Source of the DNA: Gluconacetobacter liquefaciens
GTDB taxonomy: Bacteria; Pseudomonadota; Alphaproteobacteria; Acetobacterales; Acetobacteraceae
DNA length: 64,000 nucleotides
Assembly (NCBI RefSeq): GCF_003350405.1
Contig: NZ_QQAW01000012.1
Coordinates: 39,372 to 103,371 of the forward strand
Reading direction: 5' to 3'
The notes under the pieces are model-generated. The model was not told the origin of the DNA and did no database searches. It saw only the letters and a program-made list of their open reading frames with translations. Positions 16,959 through 27,177 of the stretch are shown here, piece by piece. Each line of letters starts with the position of its first letter. The stretch's first letter is position 1. The translations under genes were made by a program, and so were the position numbers.

Positions 16959-19607
16959 TCAGTGCGAGAGGGCAGCCAGCCACGGGGTCAGGTCCGCCTG
17001 GGCGCGGGCCGCGATGGCGGCGTTGGCCGCGATCAGATCGGTGGCCTTGTGGGCCTCGATCCTGGCACCAGTCGATTCCGTGGCGGAGGTGTCGGCAGCC
17101 AGTGCTTTCGCGACGTCGGGATTGATCGAGTACGACGCGATGGCCGGCAGCAGGGCGGATTGCGACCAGGGAGCCAGACGTGCGCGGATCTGCTTCTGTG
17201 TCTGCGGATCCTGCACCAGCGACCAGACAAGATCGGGATTGTCGCTGGCGCTGGCCACGCGGGCGAGCGAGTGGGCGACGCGGCCGTTGGGAATGACGCC
17301 GCTATAGGCGAGCTGCACGCTCTGGCGGATCAGCGCGGGATCATGCGCCCCGGCCATGGCGTTGAAGAAGCGCAGCTTGTCTTCGGTGCTGGTGGCCGCG
17401 TGCAGCTTCCGGGCCAGGATGGCGTAGGTCGCGGCATCGGCATGCCGGCCGACGACCGAGGTGACGGGGTCGACCAGGCTGGGCGGCAGGCTGGCGGGGT
17501 TCTTCACGTAGGCCGCGAAGCGCTCCTGCGCGCCGCTGACGACCGCCGGGTCGTCGAACTGGCCCAGAGCCGAGATCACCTGCGGACGCAGCAGGGTATC
17601 GAGGAAGGATTCATCCGCGCGCGGTGTCCAGCCCAGGCGTGCCAGTTGCGGCCCCAGCAGGGCGCGGGCGAAGGCGTGGAAGGCGGGCCGCGACGGGCTG
17701 CCGCGCTCCATGGCGTCCAGATCCCTCAGGCGGCCGATCGTGTCCTGCCAGACGGCGATATTGTCCTCGTGCGTGGCCGGCAGGGCGGCAACCAGATTCA
17801 GCCAGGTCGAGAGCGGCGCCAGGCCGGCCTGGAACAGGGCGTACTGGTCGCCCAGCAGGTTGGCACGATCCACGGGGCTCAACTGGCTGAAGGCCTTGCC
17901 GAGAGCCGCCAGCGACGAGGCGTCATAGGCGACGCGATAATAGCCGTTTTCGCCCGGATTGGCCTTCAGCGCCAGGTCGCAGCCGGCGAAGGTCAGATGC
18001 GCCGGCTGTTCGGACGTCAGGATCACGCGCTGCGCGGTGATGTCGGGACCCGCGACGGTAACGGGGATGTTCCAGCGTGCGGGCAGCGGATGGGCGTCGC
18101 CGATGGAAAAGCGGCCCTCGGTCAGTGTCAGGGTCGTCTTGCCGGCTTCGCAGCGACGGCTCACGGTGACCAGCGGGATGCCCGGCTGCTCGGTGAAGCT
18201 GCGCGCGACCGTCGCCACATCCTGGTGCGAGACCTGCGACAGGGCGGCCCACAGGTCGGCGCTGGTGGTGTTGCCGTAGGCGTGGGCCTTCATGTAGGCG
18301 CGCATGCCGTCACGGAACACATCGGGGCCCAGCCAGTCCTCGACCATGCGGATGACCTGCTCGCCCTTCTGGTAGCTGATCCGGTCGAAGGCGGTATTGG
18401 CCTCGCTGACGTCGTGGATCACCTGCTGGACCGGATGGGTGGTCGGATGGGCATCCTGCGCCATTGCCTGCTCGCGCTCGGAATGCTGGCGCGGCCACAT
18501 CTGCCAGGTCGGGTTGAAATGGTCGGTGGCCTTGGTCTCCATCCAGGTGGCGAACCCTTCATTGAGCCAGATATTGTCCCACCAGCCCATCGTCACCAGG
18601 TCGCCCGACCATTGGTGGGCCATTTCATGCGCCACGACGATATAGACGGCTTCCTGGGTGGTCGGCGCGCTGGTCTTGGGGTCGAACAGCAGGTCGTCGT
18701 CGATGAAGGTGATGGCGCCCCAGTTTTCCATCGCACCGGCCTCGTAATTTCCGGGGATGGCGATCAGGTCCATCTTGGGCAGCGGATAGTCGACGCCGAA
18801 ATATTCATTGTAATACGGCAGGATCTGCGACGCGGCGGTCAGGGCGTAGCGTCCTTTTTCCTGCTCGCCAGTGGGGGCGTAGACATTGATCGGCGTATTG
18901 CCGCCCTTGCCGCTGACGGCTTTCATGTCGCCGGCCACCAGGGCCAGCAGATAGGTGGACATGCGGGGCGTCGTGCCGAAGACGACCTGTTTGGCATGCG
19001 CGCCGGCCGGCGTGGACGATTCGATCGGCATGTTGCTGATGGCGGTGAAGTCGACGGGCAGGGTCGCCGTCAACTGGAACGTCGCCTTGAAGGCGGGCTC
19101 GTCCCAGCCGGGGAACATGCGGCGCGCATCCGCGACCTCGAACTGCGTCACCAGCATGCGGTGCTGCTTGCCGTTGGTGGTGCGGTAATCGTCGTAATAG
19201 ATGCCGTTCGGCGTGGCGGGGATGGGGCCGCGATAGACGATCGCCAGCTTGTGCGCGCCCGTGGTCATGGGCTGCGGCAGGGTCAGCGTCGCGGTCTCGG
19301 CCTTGTCGTCCTGCGTGATTTTCGCCGGCGTGCCGTCAAGCGTTGCCGAAGTCAGCGTCAGACCCGCCTGGTTCAGCGTGATGCTGGCGGTGGAAGACGT
19401 GACGTTGACGTCGATGTCTTCATGTCCGGTCAGGGCGAGGCGCTTCAGGTCGGTGACGATATTGATCCGATACGCGCTGGGAACAACGTCTTTCGGCAAT
19501 TGCCCGGGAGCGTGCGCGAAATCGAAGGGGGATTCGGCCAGCGCCGGCCCTGACAGCAGGGCGGTACCTGCCAGCAGAAATGCTGCGATGGTGGGGCGGG
19601 AAATCAT
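16959..19607 (-). CDS. M1-family aminopeptidase, exported
   Basis: 882 aa from the ATG at 19607, which has GGAG upstream and starts a classical signal peptide (residues 1-24, ending PALAES), so the enzyme should be periplasmic. Gluzincin peptidase: the exopeptidase motif GAMEN near residue 292 and zinc motif HEMAHQW near 327, with the third ligand in NEGFA 18 residues on. The C-terminal ERAP1-like helical domain fills the second half. It removes N-terminal residues from peptides. It is longer at the N-terminus only because of the signal peptide; not E. coli-type PepN, which is cytoplasmic. Confidence 0.92.
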   Translation of the reverse strand: MISRPTIAAFLLAGTALLSGPALAESPFDFAHAPGQLPKDVVPSAYRINIVTDLKRLALTGHEDIDVNVTSSTASITLNQAGLTLTSATLDGTPAKITQDDKAETATLTLPQPMTTGAHKLAIVYRGPIPATPNGIYYDDYRTTNGKQHRMLVTQFEVADARRMFPGWDEPAFKATFQLTATLPVDFTAISNMPIESSTPAGAHAKQVVFGTTPRMSTYLLALVAGDMKAVSGKGGNTPINVYAPTGEQEKGRYALTAASQILPYYNEYFGVDYPLPKMDLIAIPGNYEAGAMENWGAITFIDDDLLFDPKTSAPTTQEAVYIVVAHEMAHQWSGDLVTMGWWDNIWLNEGFATWMETKATDHFNPTWQMWPRQHSEREQAMAQDAHPTTHPVQQVIHDVSEANTAFDRISYQKGEQVIRMVEDWLGPDVFRDGMRAYMKAHAYGNTTSADLWAALSQVSHQDVATVARSFTEQPGIPLVTVSRRCEAGKTTLTLTEGRFSIGDAHPLPARWNIPVTVAGPDITAQRVILTSEQPAHLTFAGCDLALKANPGENGYYRVAYDASSLAALGKAFSQLSPVDRANLLGDQYALFQAGLAPLSTWLNLVAALPATHEDNIAVWQDTIGRLRDLDAMERGSPSRPAFHAFARALLGPQLARLGWTPRADESFLDTLLRPQVISALGQFDDPAVVSGAQERFAAYVKNPASLPPSLVDPVTSVVGRHADAATYAILARKLHAATSTEDKLRFFNAMAGAHDPALIRQSVQLAYSGVIPNGRVAHSLARVASASDNPDLVWSLVQDPQTQKQIRARLAPWSQSALLPAIASYSINPDVAKALAADTSATESTGARIEAHKATDLIAANAAIAARAQADLTPWLAALSH

Positions 19608-19861
19608 GCGGACACTCCAGTTTGGGTGAATGACGGAATGGAATACTCGGGCGCGATTGTCTATCGGAGCCGTTGGCAACGCAAATCGTCCAGGCAACGG
19701 ACAGGCTGGTTCCCGCAGGTGTCGGCCGCGACAGAAGGACTGCTGGAGCACCTGGCCACGCCTGTGTCCGTGATCTCCGGAGAGAGGGAGATCCTGTATC
19801 GGGACACAATACCGTGGGACGATGTCCGGAACGCATGGCGGGCAGGGCGTTGAGAAGAGAA
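19608..19861. other. Non-coding spacer upstream of the peptidase
   Basis: I see no supported gene here. It should hold the peptidase promoter (minus strand); I could not pick a convincing -35/-10 pair. Confidence 0.4.
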
Positions 19862-19900
19862 TAAAAAAAGGGCTGACCTTCTCATGAGAAAGTCAGCCCC
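19862..19900 (-). terminator. Rho-independent terminator of the first TonB receptor gene
   Basis: Read on the minus strand: GGGCTGAC, a further near-palindromic TTTCTCATGAGAA core, GTCAGCCC, then seven T (A at 19863-19869). It lies about 50 bases downstream of the receptor stop. Confidence 0.88.
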
Positions 19901-19947
19901 CGTAAAAAGGGGAGGGCCTTCAGGCCATCCCCGAGCAGGTCATGGCG

Positions 19948-22900
19948 TCACAGTTTGACGTTCACGCCGAACTGGAACGAGCGATAGACAATCCCCTTCT
20001 GCGACCAGGAGGAGTTGTAGAGGTAGGAACCATAGGTGCCGAAATCGTACGGCGCGCGGAAGCCCAGAAGGTTGTAGACGTTCGCGTAGACCGACCAGCG
20101 CGGGCTGATCTGGTAATTCACGGTCAGGTCAACATCCCAATAGTTCTTGACGTGGCATTGTCCGGACGGAACCTGATTCCAGCCAGTGAGGGCACCGGTT
20201 GAGCAGGAGTTGGCACCGGGGCCGTTGGCATCTTCCGCGACGAGCTTGTAGCCGCTGGTGTAATACACCGTCGGTGTCACCGCGAGTTTGCGCCACATGA
20301 ACGTGTTGGCCCAGTTGGCCTTCCAGCGCGGAGAGCCGGACGCCGAAGTGGTGTTGTATGGCCCGATCGTCCCGGCGAATTCTTCAACGCCGCCGCCATC
20401 GGGCAGTGCGATGGAGAAGCGGCGGACGTAGGTCATTTCGCCCTTGCTGTACCAGTTGATATCATGCAGCACGCCGGGCAGGCGGTGCGACGCGGTGAAG
20501 CCAAGCTGGACACCGTCCGTGCGCATCCAAGGCGCATTGACATAGCTGTAGTTGATCAATCCAGGCCGGGGCACTGCATTCGGAGCCGCCGGGTCAGCCG
20601 TATCCGGCGTAACCGTAATGCCGTCGGGAAGCGTTTCGCCGTTGATATAAGCCTGGGTGATCCCGCCGGCGTTCTGTCCTTCCGGGTTGCCCATGATGTA
20701 GTTGGACTTCTTGATGTAGTAGTAGTCGGCGCTCAACGTGATCCACGGCAGCGGCTTGATGACGGCGCCACCGCTGAAGTTCGTCGCGATTTCTGGCTTC
20801 AGGTTCGGGTTACCGATGGAGTTCAGGCCGACATAGTAGGGCTGGGTATAGGAACTGTTGTTGTGCTGCGCAGCCCAGTTGGCCGCCCAGGACTGATAGG
20901 CGCCGCTACTGTTGAAGAAGCTGTTGTTGATATAGCCGACAGTCTGGCCGCCCGTCTCAGAGAAGCTGGGGACGCGGAAGCCACGTGAGAACGTGCCGCG
21001 CAGGGCGAATTGGTCGACCGGCTTGAACACTACGTTAGCCTGGGGCGTGTAATGACGATATCCGACGCCGGTGCTGGTCGAGTAATTATCGTAGCGGCCG
21101 GCAAGATCGGCCTTCAGCATCTTGTGAAAAGGCAGTCCGAGTTCCCAGAAACCGGATTCAACCCAGCGGCTGCCCTGGGCATTCACGGGGTTGATCTGCC
21201 AGTACTGAGCGCCGGGGTCTGCTGCATTATAAGGGTTGCCGTTGGGAGCATACAGGGATTCCCACCGGATATTACCGCCGACCGCCACATTGACCATGCC
21301 GCCCGGGAGGCGGAACAGGCCTTTGCTGGCGGTCATTTCATAGGAGTATTCCTGCGTCCGGTCGTGGACGACCTCTTTGGGCGCAATCTCATTGCGGACG
21401 GCATCGGTGTTCTGCGACGGATCGACGAAATTGTAAGTTCCGTTGGCGACTGCTTCCCTGATCCCGTTGATCGTCGGATAGCCGGAATAGGTCTGTGCCA
21501 GCAGGGAGTTCATGCCGACGAAGTTGAAGTCGTAGTTCCAGTCCGAGCCCCAGTTCGATGCCGCCGTGCCATTATAGCGCATCGAGCCACGGAAATTCTG
21601 GCTGTACTGGGATTGCCTGGGGATGATATCGCCAAACTGATAGATCATGCTGGCGGCATTGCCCTGGGCGGCAAAGGGATCGTTTGGATTCAACTGACCA
21701 TTGGGCAGCAGAGCCGGGATCAGTACGTTGTAGGAACTGGTCTGCTTGGATTGGGTCTGAGCCTGCAGATAGGCGGGATCATGACTGATGAAATCCGTCT
21801 GGGTCTGCGAATAGGTGAACATCGCCGTGAATTGCGAACGCGGCGTGACGTTGGCTGTGAAATGAGCCGTGGTATTGATGCGCTGGATCGACGGCGTGAT
21901 CTGGCCGTACGCCTTGGTCTCATCCTGACTGCAGCCACTGAACGCGGAGCCGCCGCCGTAATAGTTGGACGATGCGCCAAGCGTTCCGCTCGAAGGAGCA
22001 CCATATTTCCCGCAGGAAGCAGACGGGTTGAGCTGCTGATAAGCGCCGGCAACCTTGCCGTTGATCACGGGGGCGACCATAGCCACGGGGCTACCGTAGC
22101 TGGCGCTGGGATTGGAACTGTTGTTGTTGATCCAGTTCGTCCCCCCGATTCCGGTCAGATCGGAGGTGTTGTATGGATAGCCGACATCACGGTTATAGAT
22201 GGCGTCGTCCTGCTGATATTCAGCGTTGACGTAAACATTGTAGCCGTCATTTGCCAGGTCGCCGTGCCCGTAGGTCGCGTACAGGCGCTGATGGCCTGCG
22301 TTTCCGCGCTGGCTCAGGCCGCCTTCGGCGTTTCCTTCGAAACCCTTGATTTCCTTGCGGGTGATGAAGTTGATCACGCCGCCGACCGCATCTGCGCCGT
22401 AGGTCGCCGACCCGCCGTCTTCCTTTACGTCGATCCGTTCCATGATCGACTGGGGCATCCAGTTGGTATCGACGAAATCACGCTGGCCGTCGTCGGCGAG
22501 CGGATAGTAGGACAGGCGCTGGCCATCCATCAGGATCAGCGTTGAATCGGACGTCAGGCCGTGCAGCGACGGCGCGGAAGCGCCGGCAGCAAACGCACCG
22601 TTGGCACCGAACGCATTGGTCAGATTGCCCGAACCGTTCGACGACAATTGCTGCAGGGCATCCGTCACCGTCTTGATGCCGCGCCGTTGCATATCGCGCG
22701 ATGTCAGCTCTTCGATCGGAGCCGCGCTGGATGCGTTGGGATCGTGGAACAGGGTGCCCGTTACGATGACGTTCTCTGGCGCTGCCTCGGGGATCGTCGC
22801 GGAAGCCGCGTTCGCGAGGACCGTGGCATTGCGTGAGGACGACGGAGCCGTGGGGACTGCCGCGACCGGAACGACGGGCGCTGCGGCCGATGCCGGCTTT

Positions 22901-23085
22901 GCGACTCTGGCGGCTTTGGTCGTGCGGCTGTGGTGCTTGGGAAGAGTCTGTGTTGCCGGCTCCGCACTCTGGGCGAAGGCGGAAGAATACATCATTCCGC
23001 TCATGGCCGTGAAGGCAAAGAGAAGAACATTCTTTTGGCGCTGGGTTGTTCGTGCGGTCGTCGGCCTTATCTGGCGATCGCCCAT
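19948..23085 (-). CDS. TonB-dependent outer-membrane receptor 1
   Basis: 1045 aa from the ATG at 23085 (MGDRQIRPTT, GGGAG upstream). An extended signal peptide ends near AFAQSAE; then comes an unusual alanine/proline-rich linker of about 60 residues before a TonB-box-like ENVIVTGT. The plug domain has LILMDGQRLSYY and GGSATYGADAVGGVINF; a 22-strand barrel ends FQFGVNVKL with the C-terminal aromatic-rich beta signal. It takes up a bulky ligand (siderophore, sugar or peptide) using TonB energy; ligand unknown. It shares its leader and upstream block with the second receptor, so they are co-regulated paralogues. Confidence 0.93.
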   Translation of the reverse strand: MGDRQIRPTTARTTQRQKNVLLFAFTAMSGMMYSSAFAQSAEPATQTLPKHHSRTTKAARVAKPASAAAPVVPVAAVPTAPSSSRNATVLANAASATIPEAAPENVIVTGTLFHDPNASSAAPIEELTSRDMQRRGIKTVTDALQQLSSNGSGNLTNAFGANGAFAAGASAPSLHGLTSDSTLILMDGQRLSYYPLADDGQRDFVDTNWMPQSIMERIDVKEDGGSATYGADAVGGVINFITRKEIKGFEGNAEGGLSQRGNAGHQRLYATYGHGDLANDGYNVYVNAEYQQDDAIYNRDVGYPYNTSDLTGIGGTNWINNNSSNPSASYGSPVAMVAPVINGKVAGAYQQLNPSASCGKYGAPSSGTLGASSNYYGGGSAFSGCSQDETKAYGQITPSIQRINTTAHFTANVTPRSQFTAMFTYSQTQTDFISHDPAYLQAQTQSKQTSSYNVLIPALLPNGQLNPNDPFAAQGNAASMIYQFGDIIPRQSQYSQNFRGSMRYNGTAASNWGSDWNYDFNFVGMNSLLAQTYSGYPTINGIREAVANGTYNFVDPSQNTDAVRNEIAPKEVVHDRTQEYSYEMTASKGLFRLPGGMVNVAVGGNIRWESLYAPNGNPYNAADPGAQYWQINPVNAQGSRWVESGFWELGLPFHKMLKADLAGRYDNYSTSTGVGYRHYTPQANVVFKPVDQFALRGTFSRGFRVPSFSETGGQTVGYINNSFFNSSGAYQSWAANWAAQHNNSSYTQPYYVGLNSIGNPNLKPEIATNFSGGAVIKPLPWITLSADYYYIKKSNYIMGNPEGQNAGGITQAYINGETLPDGITVTPDTADPAAPNAVPRPGLINYSYVNAPWMRTDGVQLGFTASHRLPGVLHDINWYSKGEMTYVRRFSIALPDGGGVEEFAGTIGPYNTTSASGSPRWKANWANTFMWRKLAVTPTVYYTSGYKLVAEDANGPGANSCSTGALTGWNQVPSGQCHVKNYWDVDLTVNYQISPRWSVYANVYNLLGFRAPYDFGTYGSYLYNSSWSQKGIVYRSFQFGVNVKL

Positions 23086-23270
23086 GGATTTCTCCCGATA
23101 TTGATGTGAGGCTTGATAAGCAAATGTCTTGGTCGGCATTCGGCGCCAAGGGCGATGCCATGAGTTCAGGGCAGAGATGTAGACAGGAAACCGGTTGGTT
23201 CCTGCCTCCCTCTCTGCTCGGCCGCGTTTCATCCCTTTATGGATTGTCGATAAGGGCGATGCGTTCGTAG

Positions 23271-23405
23271 AACTCCCTGAGCACGTGTCATGTGCCTGTT
23301 GCAGGCGCGTTGACAAAAACTACACATGATCGGGACGGTCCTGTCGACCGTTTGCGTAACAGATGTGACAGATTTCTTGCATTATGTTGCTGTCATGCAA
23401 CAGGC
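23271..23405 (-). promoter_or_regulatory. Conserved upstream block of receptor 1 with palindrome
   Basis: This 135-bp region is largely the same as 27358-27495, at nearly the same distance (about 185 bases) from its gene. It contains TGTTGC-N6-GCAACA at 23385-23402, followed on the minus strand by a shared TGCAAGAAATCTGT stretch. The spacer bases of the palindrome differ between copies while the arms are identical, which points to a protein-binding site. Confidence 0.65.
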
Positions 23406-23546
23406 GCGGTCAGATCGCCAGTTCATGGTGACATGTGGGCAGTTCGCCGGGAAATGGGCGGGTTAGGGCCGAGACTAGGGAGTCGTTGGGATTCGAAGGC
23501 GGATGTGAGGCGTGGTTTTGCCCGTCTCCGTCAGGACGAGGGCCGG

Positions 23547-23690
23547 TCAGAACGCCACTGTTAAAGAAGCCTGCAAGTTCCGGGTGGAGTGCGCTGTTGC
23601 GATGATGGCAGATGCATAGCCCGATGCGCAGATGATCGATCCGTCGGCATCCGTAACGGCGCTGGTCGTGTTATAACAGCTCTGCGTCAT
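23547..23690 (-). CDS. Possible short ORF, unknown
   Basis: 47 codons (MTQSCYNTTSAVTDADG, then SIICASGYASAIIATAHSTR, ending LQASLTVAF) between the two receptor genes. The frame stays open upstream of the ATG without a better start, so it may be a remnant of a longer gene. Two cysteines; no family recognised; no ribosome site of note. Confidence 0.22.
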   Translation of the reverse strand: MTQSCYNTTSAVTDADGSIICASGYASAIIATAHSTRNLQASLTVAF

Positions 23691-23717
23691 GGCCTGGAAC
23701 TGGCCATTACCGTGGTA

Positions 23718-23740
23718 TTTTCCGTTCTTTGAACGGAAAA
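23718..23740. repeat. Perfect hairpin, 10-bp stem
   Basis: TTTTCCGTTC, loop TTT, GAACGGAAAA. It lies between the receptor genes; possibly an additional transcription stop or an mRNA 3' structure. Confidence 0.45.
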
Positions 23741-23843
23741 CGCAAATCGACCGCCATGTTTTATGGGAGGGTACGGACGGTCATGAAGGAGCCGGTCCGG
23801 TTTTCTGGCATTGGCGGCATCCGGGTTGGGACCGGATGCAGAT

Positions 23844-23919
23844 GACGGCCGGCCGGTTACGCCGGGCCGGCCGTCTGGTCTGATCCGACCCGCATGCCCG
23901 GTTGGGAATGCGGATCGGA
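23844..23919 (-). terminator. Tandem hairpins downstream of receptor 2
   Basis: Two consecutive stem-loops just after the receptor 2 stop: an 11-bp GC-only-like stem (GACGGCCGGCC, 23844-23875) and an imperfect 12-bp stem (TCCGACCCGCAT with its complement, one mismatch, 23884-23919). No T tract, so this is a likely but not classical terminator. Confidence 0.5.
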
Positions 23920-23931
23920 CACTACGATGGA

Positions 23932-26900
23932 TTAGAAGTGCGCCCCAATATTCAATTGGAAGGAGCGACCGAGAATTGCTTCGTAGTAGCGCGTCAGGCT
24001 GACCGTGCCGGGATATTTCGGCAGGGCATCGGTGATGTTGTTGATCATGAAGTTGGCGTCGATGTTCTTGGTGATCTTGTACCCGAACGTCGCGTTGAAG
24101 TAGGCGAACGCCGGCCGGTTGTTGGCCTCATAGGCCGTGGCCGGAACCTGCAATGCATAGACTGACTTGCCATAATAGACCGTCTGCCACTGGAAGGACA
24201 GCGGGCCACGATAGTAGTTCAGGTTCAGCGTCATCAGGTTGCTGGGATTCGAGGTGTCACCGGTCTTGTAATAGGTGCTGCCCAGATAGGTCTGGTTGTT
24301 CTTCACATAATGCGTGAAGTTTCCGCGGACTTCCACGGTGCCAGCATCCCTGGACAGGCCGAAGCGCGACAACGGCATGGCGTAGTCGAAATTGGCCTGG
24401 ACCGCCTGCATGTGCTGGTTGGCGATGTTGTAATAGCCTTCGTTGAAGTTCGTGATCTGATGGGTTTCCGGATCACGGGTGAAGGCGTTGCAATAGGCAT
24501 TGTTCGGGTAGCTGGACGAGTCATAGCACGCGTTCATCAGGTCTTCGACGGCGAGGTAGGTGATCTCGTTGCCGACCTTCACGTCCACGAACGAACCGGT
24601 CATGTCCAGGCCCGGGATGAAGCTCGGGCGGAATTCCAGCGTGCCGGTGAAGCTTTTCGATGTTTCGTTCTGAAGGTGGGTATTGCCACCGGTCCGGCCA
24701 GGAACCGTCCCGCTCACGATGTTGGAGACGAAGTCGGCGGGAACTCCGGCGCGGGCGCAGTTGGCGCTGCGAACGCCCGGGTTGGGGCCGGCATTGACGT
24801 AGGCGCCGTCGCAGGGATCGTCCGCGAATTCATAGGACGTGCTCTTGGGTGCGAACAGTTCGGTAACCGAGGGGTTGCGGACCGAGCGCGCATAGTTGCC
24901 CGACAGGCCGAAATCCTTCGTCGGCCACCAGGCACCACCGAACATGTAGGTCCAGTAGCTGCCGGTCATGCTGTTGTGGATGTAGCGGCCGTTGGCGGTC
25001 GCCGACAGGCTGTAGGCGCCGGTCATCTGCATGCTGGGCGAAATGAGCGGGACGTCCAGTTCGCCGAAGACTTCGTGCGTGCCGTAGGAGCCGGACGTAC
25101 GCGGCAGCGCGGTCGAGTTGCCATATTGCTTATAGGTGCCGTCGGGCTGCTGTTCGCCGCTGAAGAAGGAACCGGGATTGAAGCTGTAGCCTTCACGACG
25201 GTGTTCGTAGCCCAGATCCCAGCGGACCTGGCCAGCCGGCAGACGGACGACCGTGCTGTGGATTTCCGCCTGAAGGTCGCGCTGCGCATTGGTATTCTTG
25301 TAGTGCGCGTCGGAAATGATGTAGTCGACTGCAGCCTGGCTGGACTGGCCGGTGCCGAACGGATTGAACGGCGCGCAGACCGAGCTGCGGGTCGCTGCCG
25401 ACGAATTGACGTAACCGGGGGCACAGACGATGTTGCCGGCGGCGTCGGTCGTCGCGTTCAGCGCGTTGGCCAGGTTCTGGGTATTGATCGACGGCTGGAA
25501 CGTGTCGTTCATATACTTGCTGTATTCGCCCTTGGCCGACCATTCGAAATGACGGCCGACCGCGTCGAAATCGCCGCTCAGGCCACCCTGGAAGCGGAAC
25601 ATCTGCAAGTCGGTGCGATACATGCCCTGATCCAGGTCCTGGTTCAGGCGCGACAGGTAGAACGTATCGGTCGGCTCTCCTGCGGCGGCCAGCGCGTTCT
25701 TGATCGTCGTCCGCTCGTCGGCCGTCAGGAACGGGTTGTCGGTGCTCATGGCAAAGCCGCCGTTGACGGTCGTGTAGTTCTGGTAGTTTGCTGCCGTCAG
25801 CGGGTTGGAATCAAAATACGGGGTGTTCCAGGTGCCCTGGCCGACCAGGCTCGATGCCTCGCCGCGCGCGTACCAGCCCTGCCATGTGGCATGCAGATGG
25901 TCGGTGATGTCGTAATGGCCCAGCGTCGTCAGGTTGAGCTGCGAGGACGGAGCGTAAAGCTGGCTGTAATTCTGTAGCGCGGTGCCGTTGCCGCCCGATG
26001 AGTTGAAGCCGCTCTTCGTTGCCCAGTTATAGGTCAGCGGCACCAGTGACTTGCCGTCCTGGCTGAACATCAGCGGCTGGCCTGCTGCATTGGCGATGCC
26101 GGCTTCGACCTGGCCGCCATAGATCGGCACATCGTCGGGTACAAGGCCCGGAACGCCGTTCGGCGACGCGATCAGATTGCGGACCTGCGGCGTCAGGACG
26201 CGGGAATAACCCGGGTTCGTGCCGATCGGGGCGTACTGATAGGTCGTCGCGTTGGCGCCGGTGATGTTGGGGCGGTCGCTGGCGAGCATGCCGCCCATAT
26301 TGCGATATTCCACGTCGAAGACGGCGCCGCCGCGACCGTGGTCGAATTCATGCCCGAATTTGAAGGTGATTTTCTCGCCGGGGGCATCCAGCTTCTGGGT
26401 CCAGTTGCCCTGCGCAGTGAAATCGACGCCCGTGAAATGATCGTCGAGCTGATAGTTCACGACGCCGGCCACGGCGTCCGCGCCGTAGGTGGCGCCCGCG
26501 CCGCCCAGCCGGGTATCGACCTGCTTGATCAGCGAAGTCGGGATCGTGCTGACATCGACCTGCGAACCGGAGCCGTTGCCGTAAAGCGAGGCCGTCTCGC
26601 CGCCGACCATCCGCATGCCGTCGATCAGCGTCAGCGTGCGCTGGGAACCGAGGCCCAGCAGCGAGGAGAAGGACTGGCCGGCGGCCATCCCCTGCGTGCC
26701 GATCGGCGTCTGGTCACCGAGCGAGAATGCGGTATTTTCACGCAGCAGGGCGATGCCCATGTCGGTATAGCCGCGCGTGCGCAACTGCTCCGCGCTGACC
26801 GTCGAGCCGGCCATGACGTTGGTCAGGCGGCTTTGCGACAGGCGGGTGCCGGTCACGGTCACGGCTTCAGGCTCCGTCGAAGGCACCTGCAGCACCGATG

Positions 26901-27177
26901 ACGTGGCCTGTGTCGAGACGGCAGCCGTGGCAGGAACTGTCGTTGCCGGAACCACCGTGGCCGGAGCCGTCGTAACGGTCGGGGCTGGCGTCGTGGCCTT
27001 CCTGGCGGTCTTCTTGCCCTTGGTGCTGTGCTTATGCGTCGCGTGGGTCGTGGGTTCGGCTGTTTGCGCGTAGGCATGAGCGTACATCATTCCGCTCATG
27101 GCCGTGAAGGCGAGCAGAAAGCTGTTCTTGCGACGGAAGGCGCGTGCGGTCGTCTGCTTTATCTGGCGATCGCCCAT
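23932..27177 (-). CDS. TonB-dependent outer-membrane receptor 2
   Basis: 1081 aa from the ATG at 27177 (MGDRQIKQTT, GGAG upstream). The signal sequence FLLAFTAMSGMMYAHAYAQ is nearly the same as that of receptor 1. It is followed by a threonine/alanine/proline-rich linker and a TonB box EAVTVTGTRL. Plug motifs TLTLIDGMRMVGG and GAGATYGADAVAGVVNY are clear, and the barrel ends FQLNIGAHF. Outside these parts the two receptors differ strongly, as expected for paralogues with different ligands. Several cysteine pairs lie in predicted extracellular loops. Confidence 0.93.
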   Translation of the reverse strand: MGDRQIKQTTARAFRRKNSFLLAFTAMSGMMYAHAYAQTAEPTTHATHKHSTKGKKTARKATTPAPTVTTAPATVVPATTVPATAAVSTQATSSVLQVPSTEPEAVTVTGTRLSQSRLTNVMAGSTVSAEQLRTRGYTDMGIALLRENTAFSLGDQTPIGTQGMAAGQSFSSLLGLGSQRTLTLIDGMRMVGGETASLYGNGSGSQVDVSTIPTSLIKQVDTRLGGAGATYGADAVAGVVNYQLDDHFTGVDFTAQGNWTQKLDAPGEKITFKFGHEFDHGRGGAVFDVEYRNMGGMLASDRPNITGANATTYQYAPIGTNPGYSRVLTPQVRNLIASPNGVPGLVPDDVPIYGGQVEAGIANAAGQPLMFSQDGKSLVPLTYNWATKSGFNSSGGNGTALQNYSQLYAPSSQLNLTTLGHYDITDHLHATWQGWYARGEASSLVGQGTWNTPYFDSNPLTAANYQNYTTVNGGFAMSTDNPFLTADERTTIKNALAAAGEPTDTFYLSRLNQDLDQGMYRTDLQMFRFQGGLSGDFDAVGRHFEWSAKGEYSKYMNDTFQPSINTQNLANALNATTDAAGNIVCAPGYVNSSAATRSSVCAPFNPFGTGQSSQAAVDYIISDAHYKNTNAQRDLQAEIHSTVVRLPAGQVRWDLGYEHRREGYSFNPGSFFSGEQQPDGTYKQYGNSTALPRTSGSYGTHEVFGELDVPLISPSMQMTGAYSLSATANGRYIHNSMTGSYWTYMFGGAWWPTKDFGLSGNYARSVRNPSVTELFAPKSTSYEFADDPCDGAYVNAGPNPGVRSANCARAGVPADFVSNIVSGTVPGRTGGNTHLQNETSKSFTGTLEFRPSFIPGLDMTGSFVDVKVGNEITYLAVEDLMNACYDSSSYPNNAYCNAFTRDPETHQITNFNEGYYNIANQHMQAVQANFDYAMPLSRFGLSRDAGTVEVRGNFTHYVKNNQTYLGSTYYKTGDTSNPSNLMTLNLNYYRGPLSFQWQTVYYGKSVYALQVPATAYEANNRPAFAYFNATFGYKITKNIDANFMINNITDALPKYPGTVSLTRYYEAILGRSFQLNIGAHF

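Noticed and set aside
16962..19553. An 863-codon plus-strand frame opposite the M1 peptidase
   Set aside because: Shadow of the real gene; no domains, no ribosome site, composition of reversed codons.
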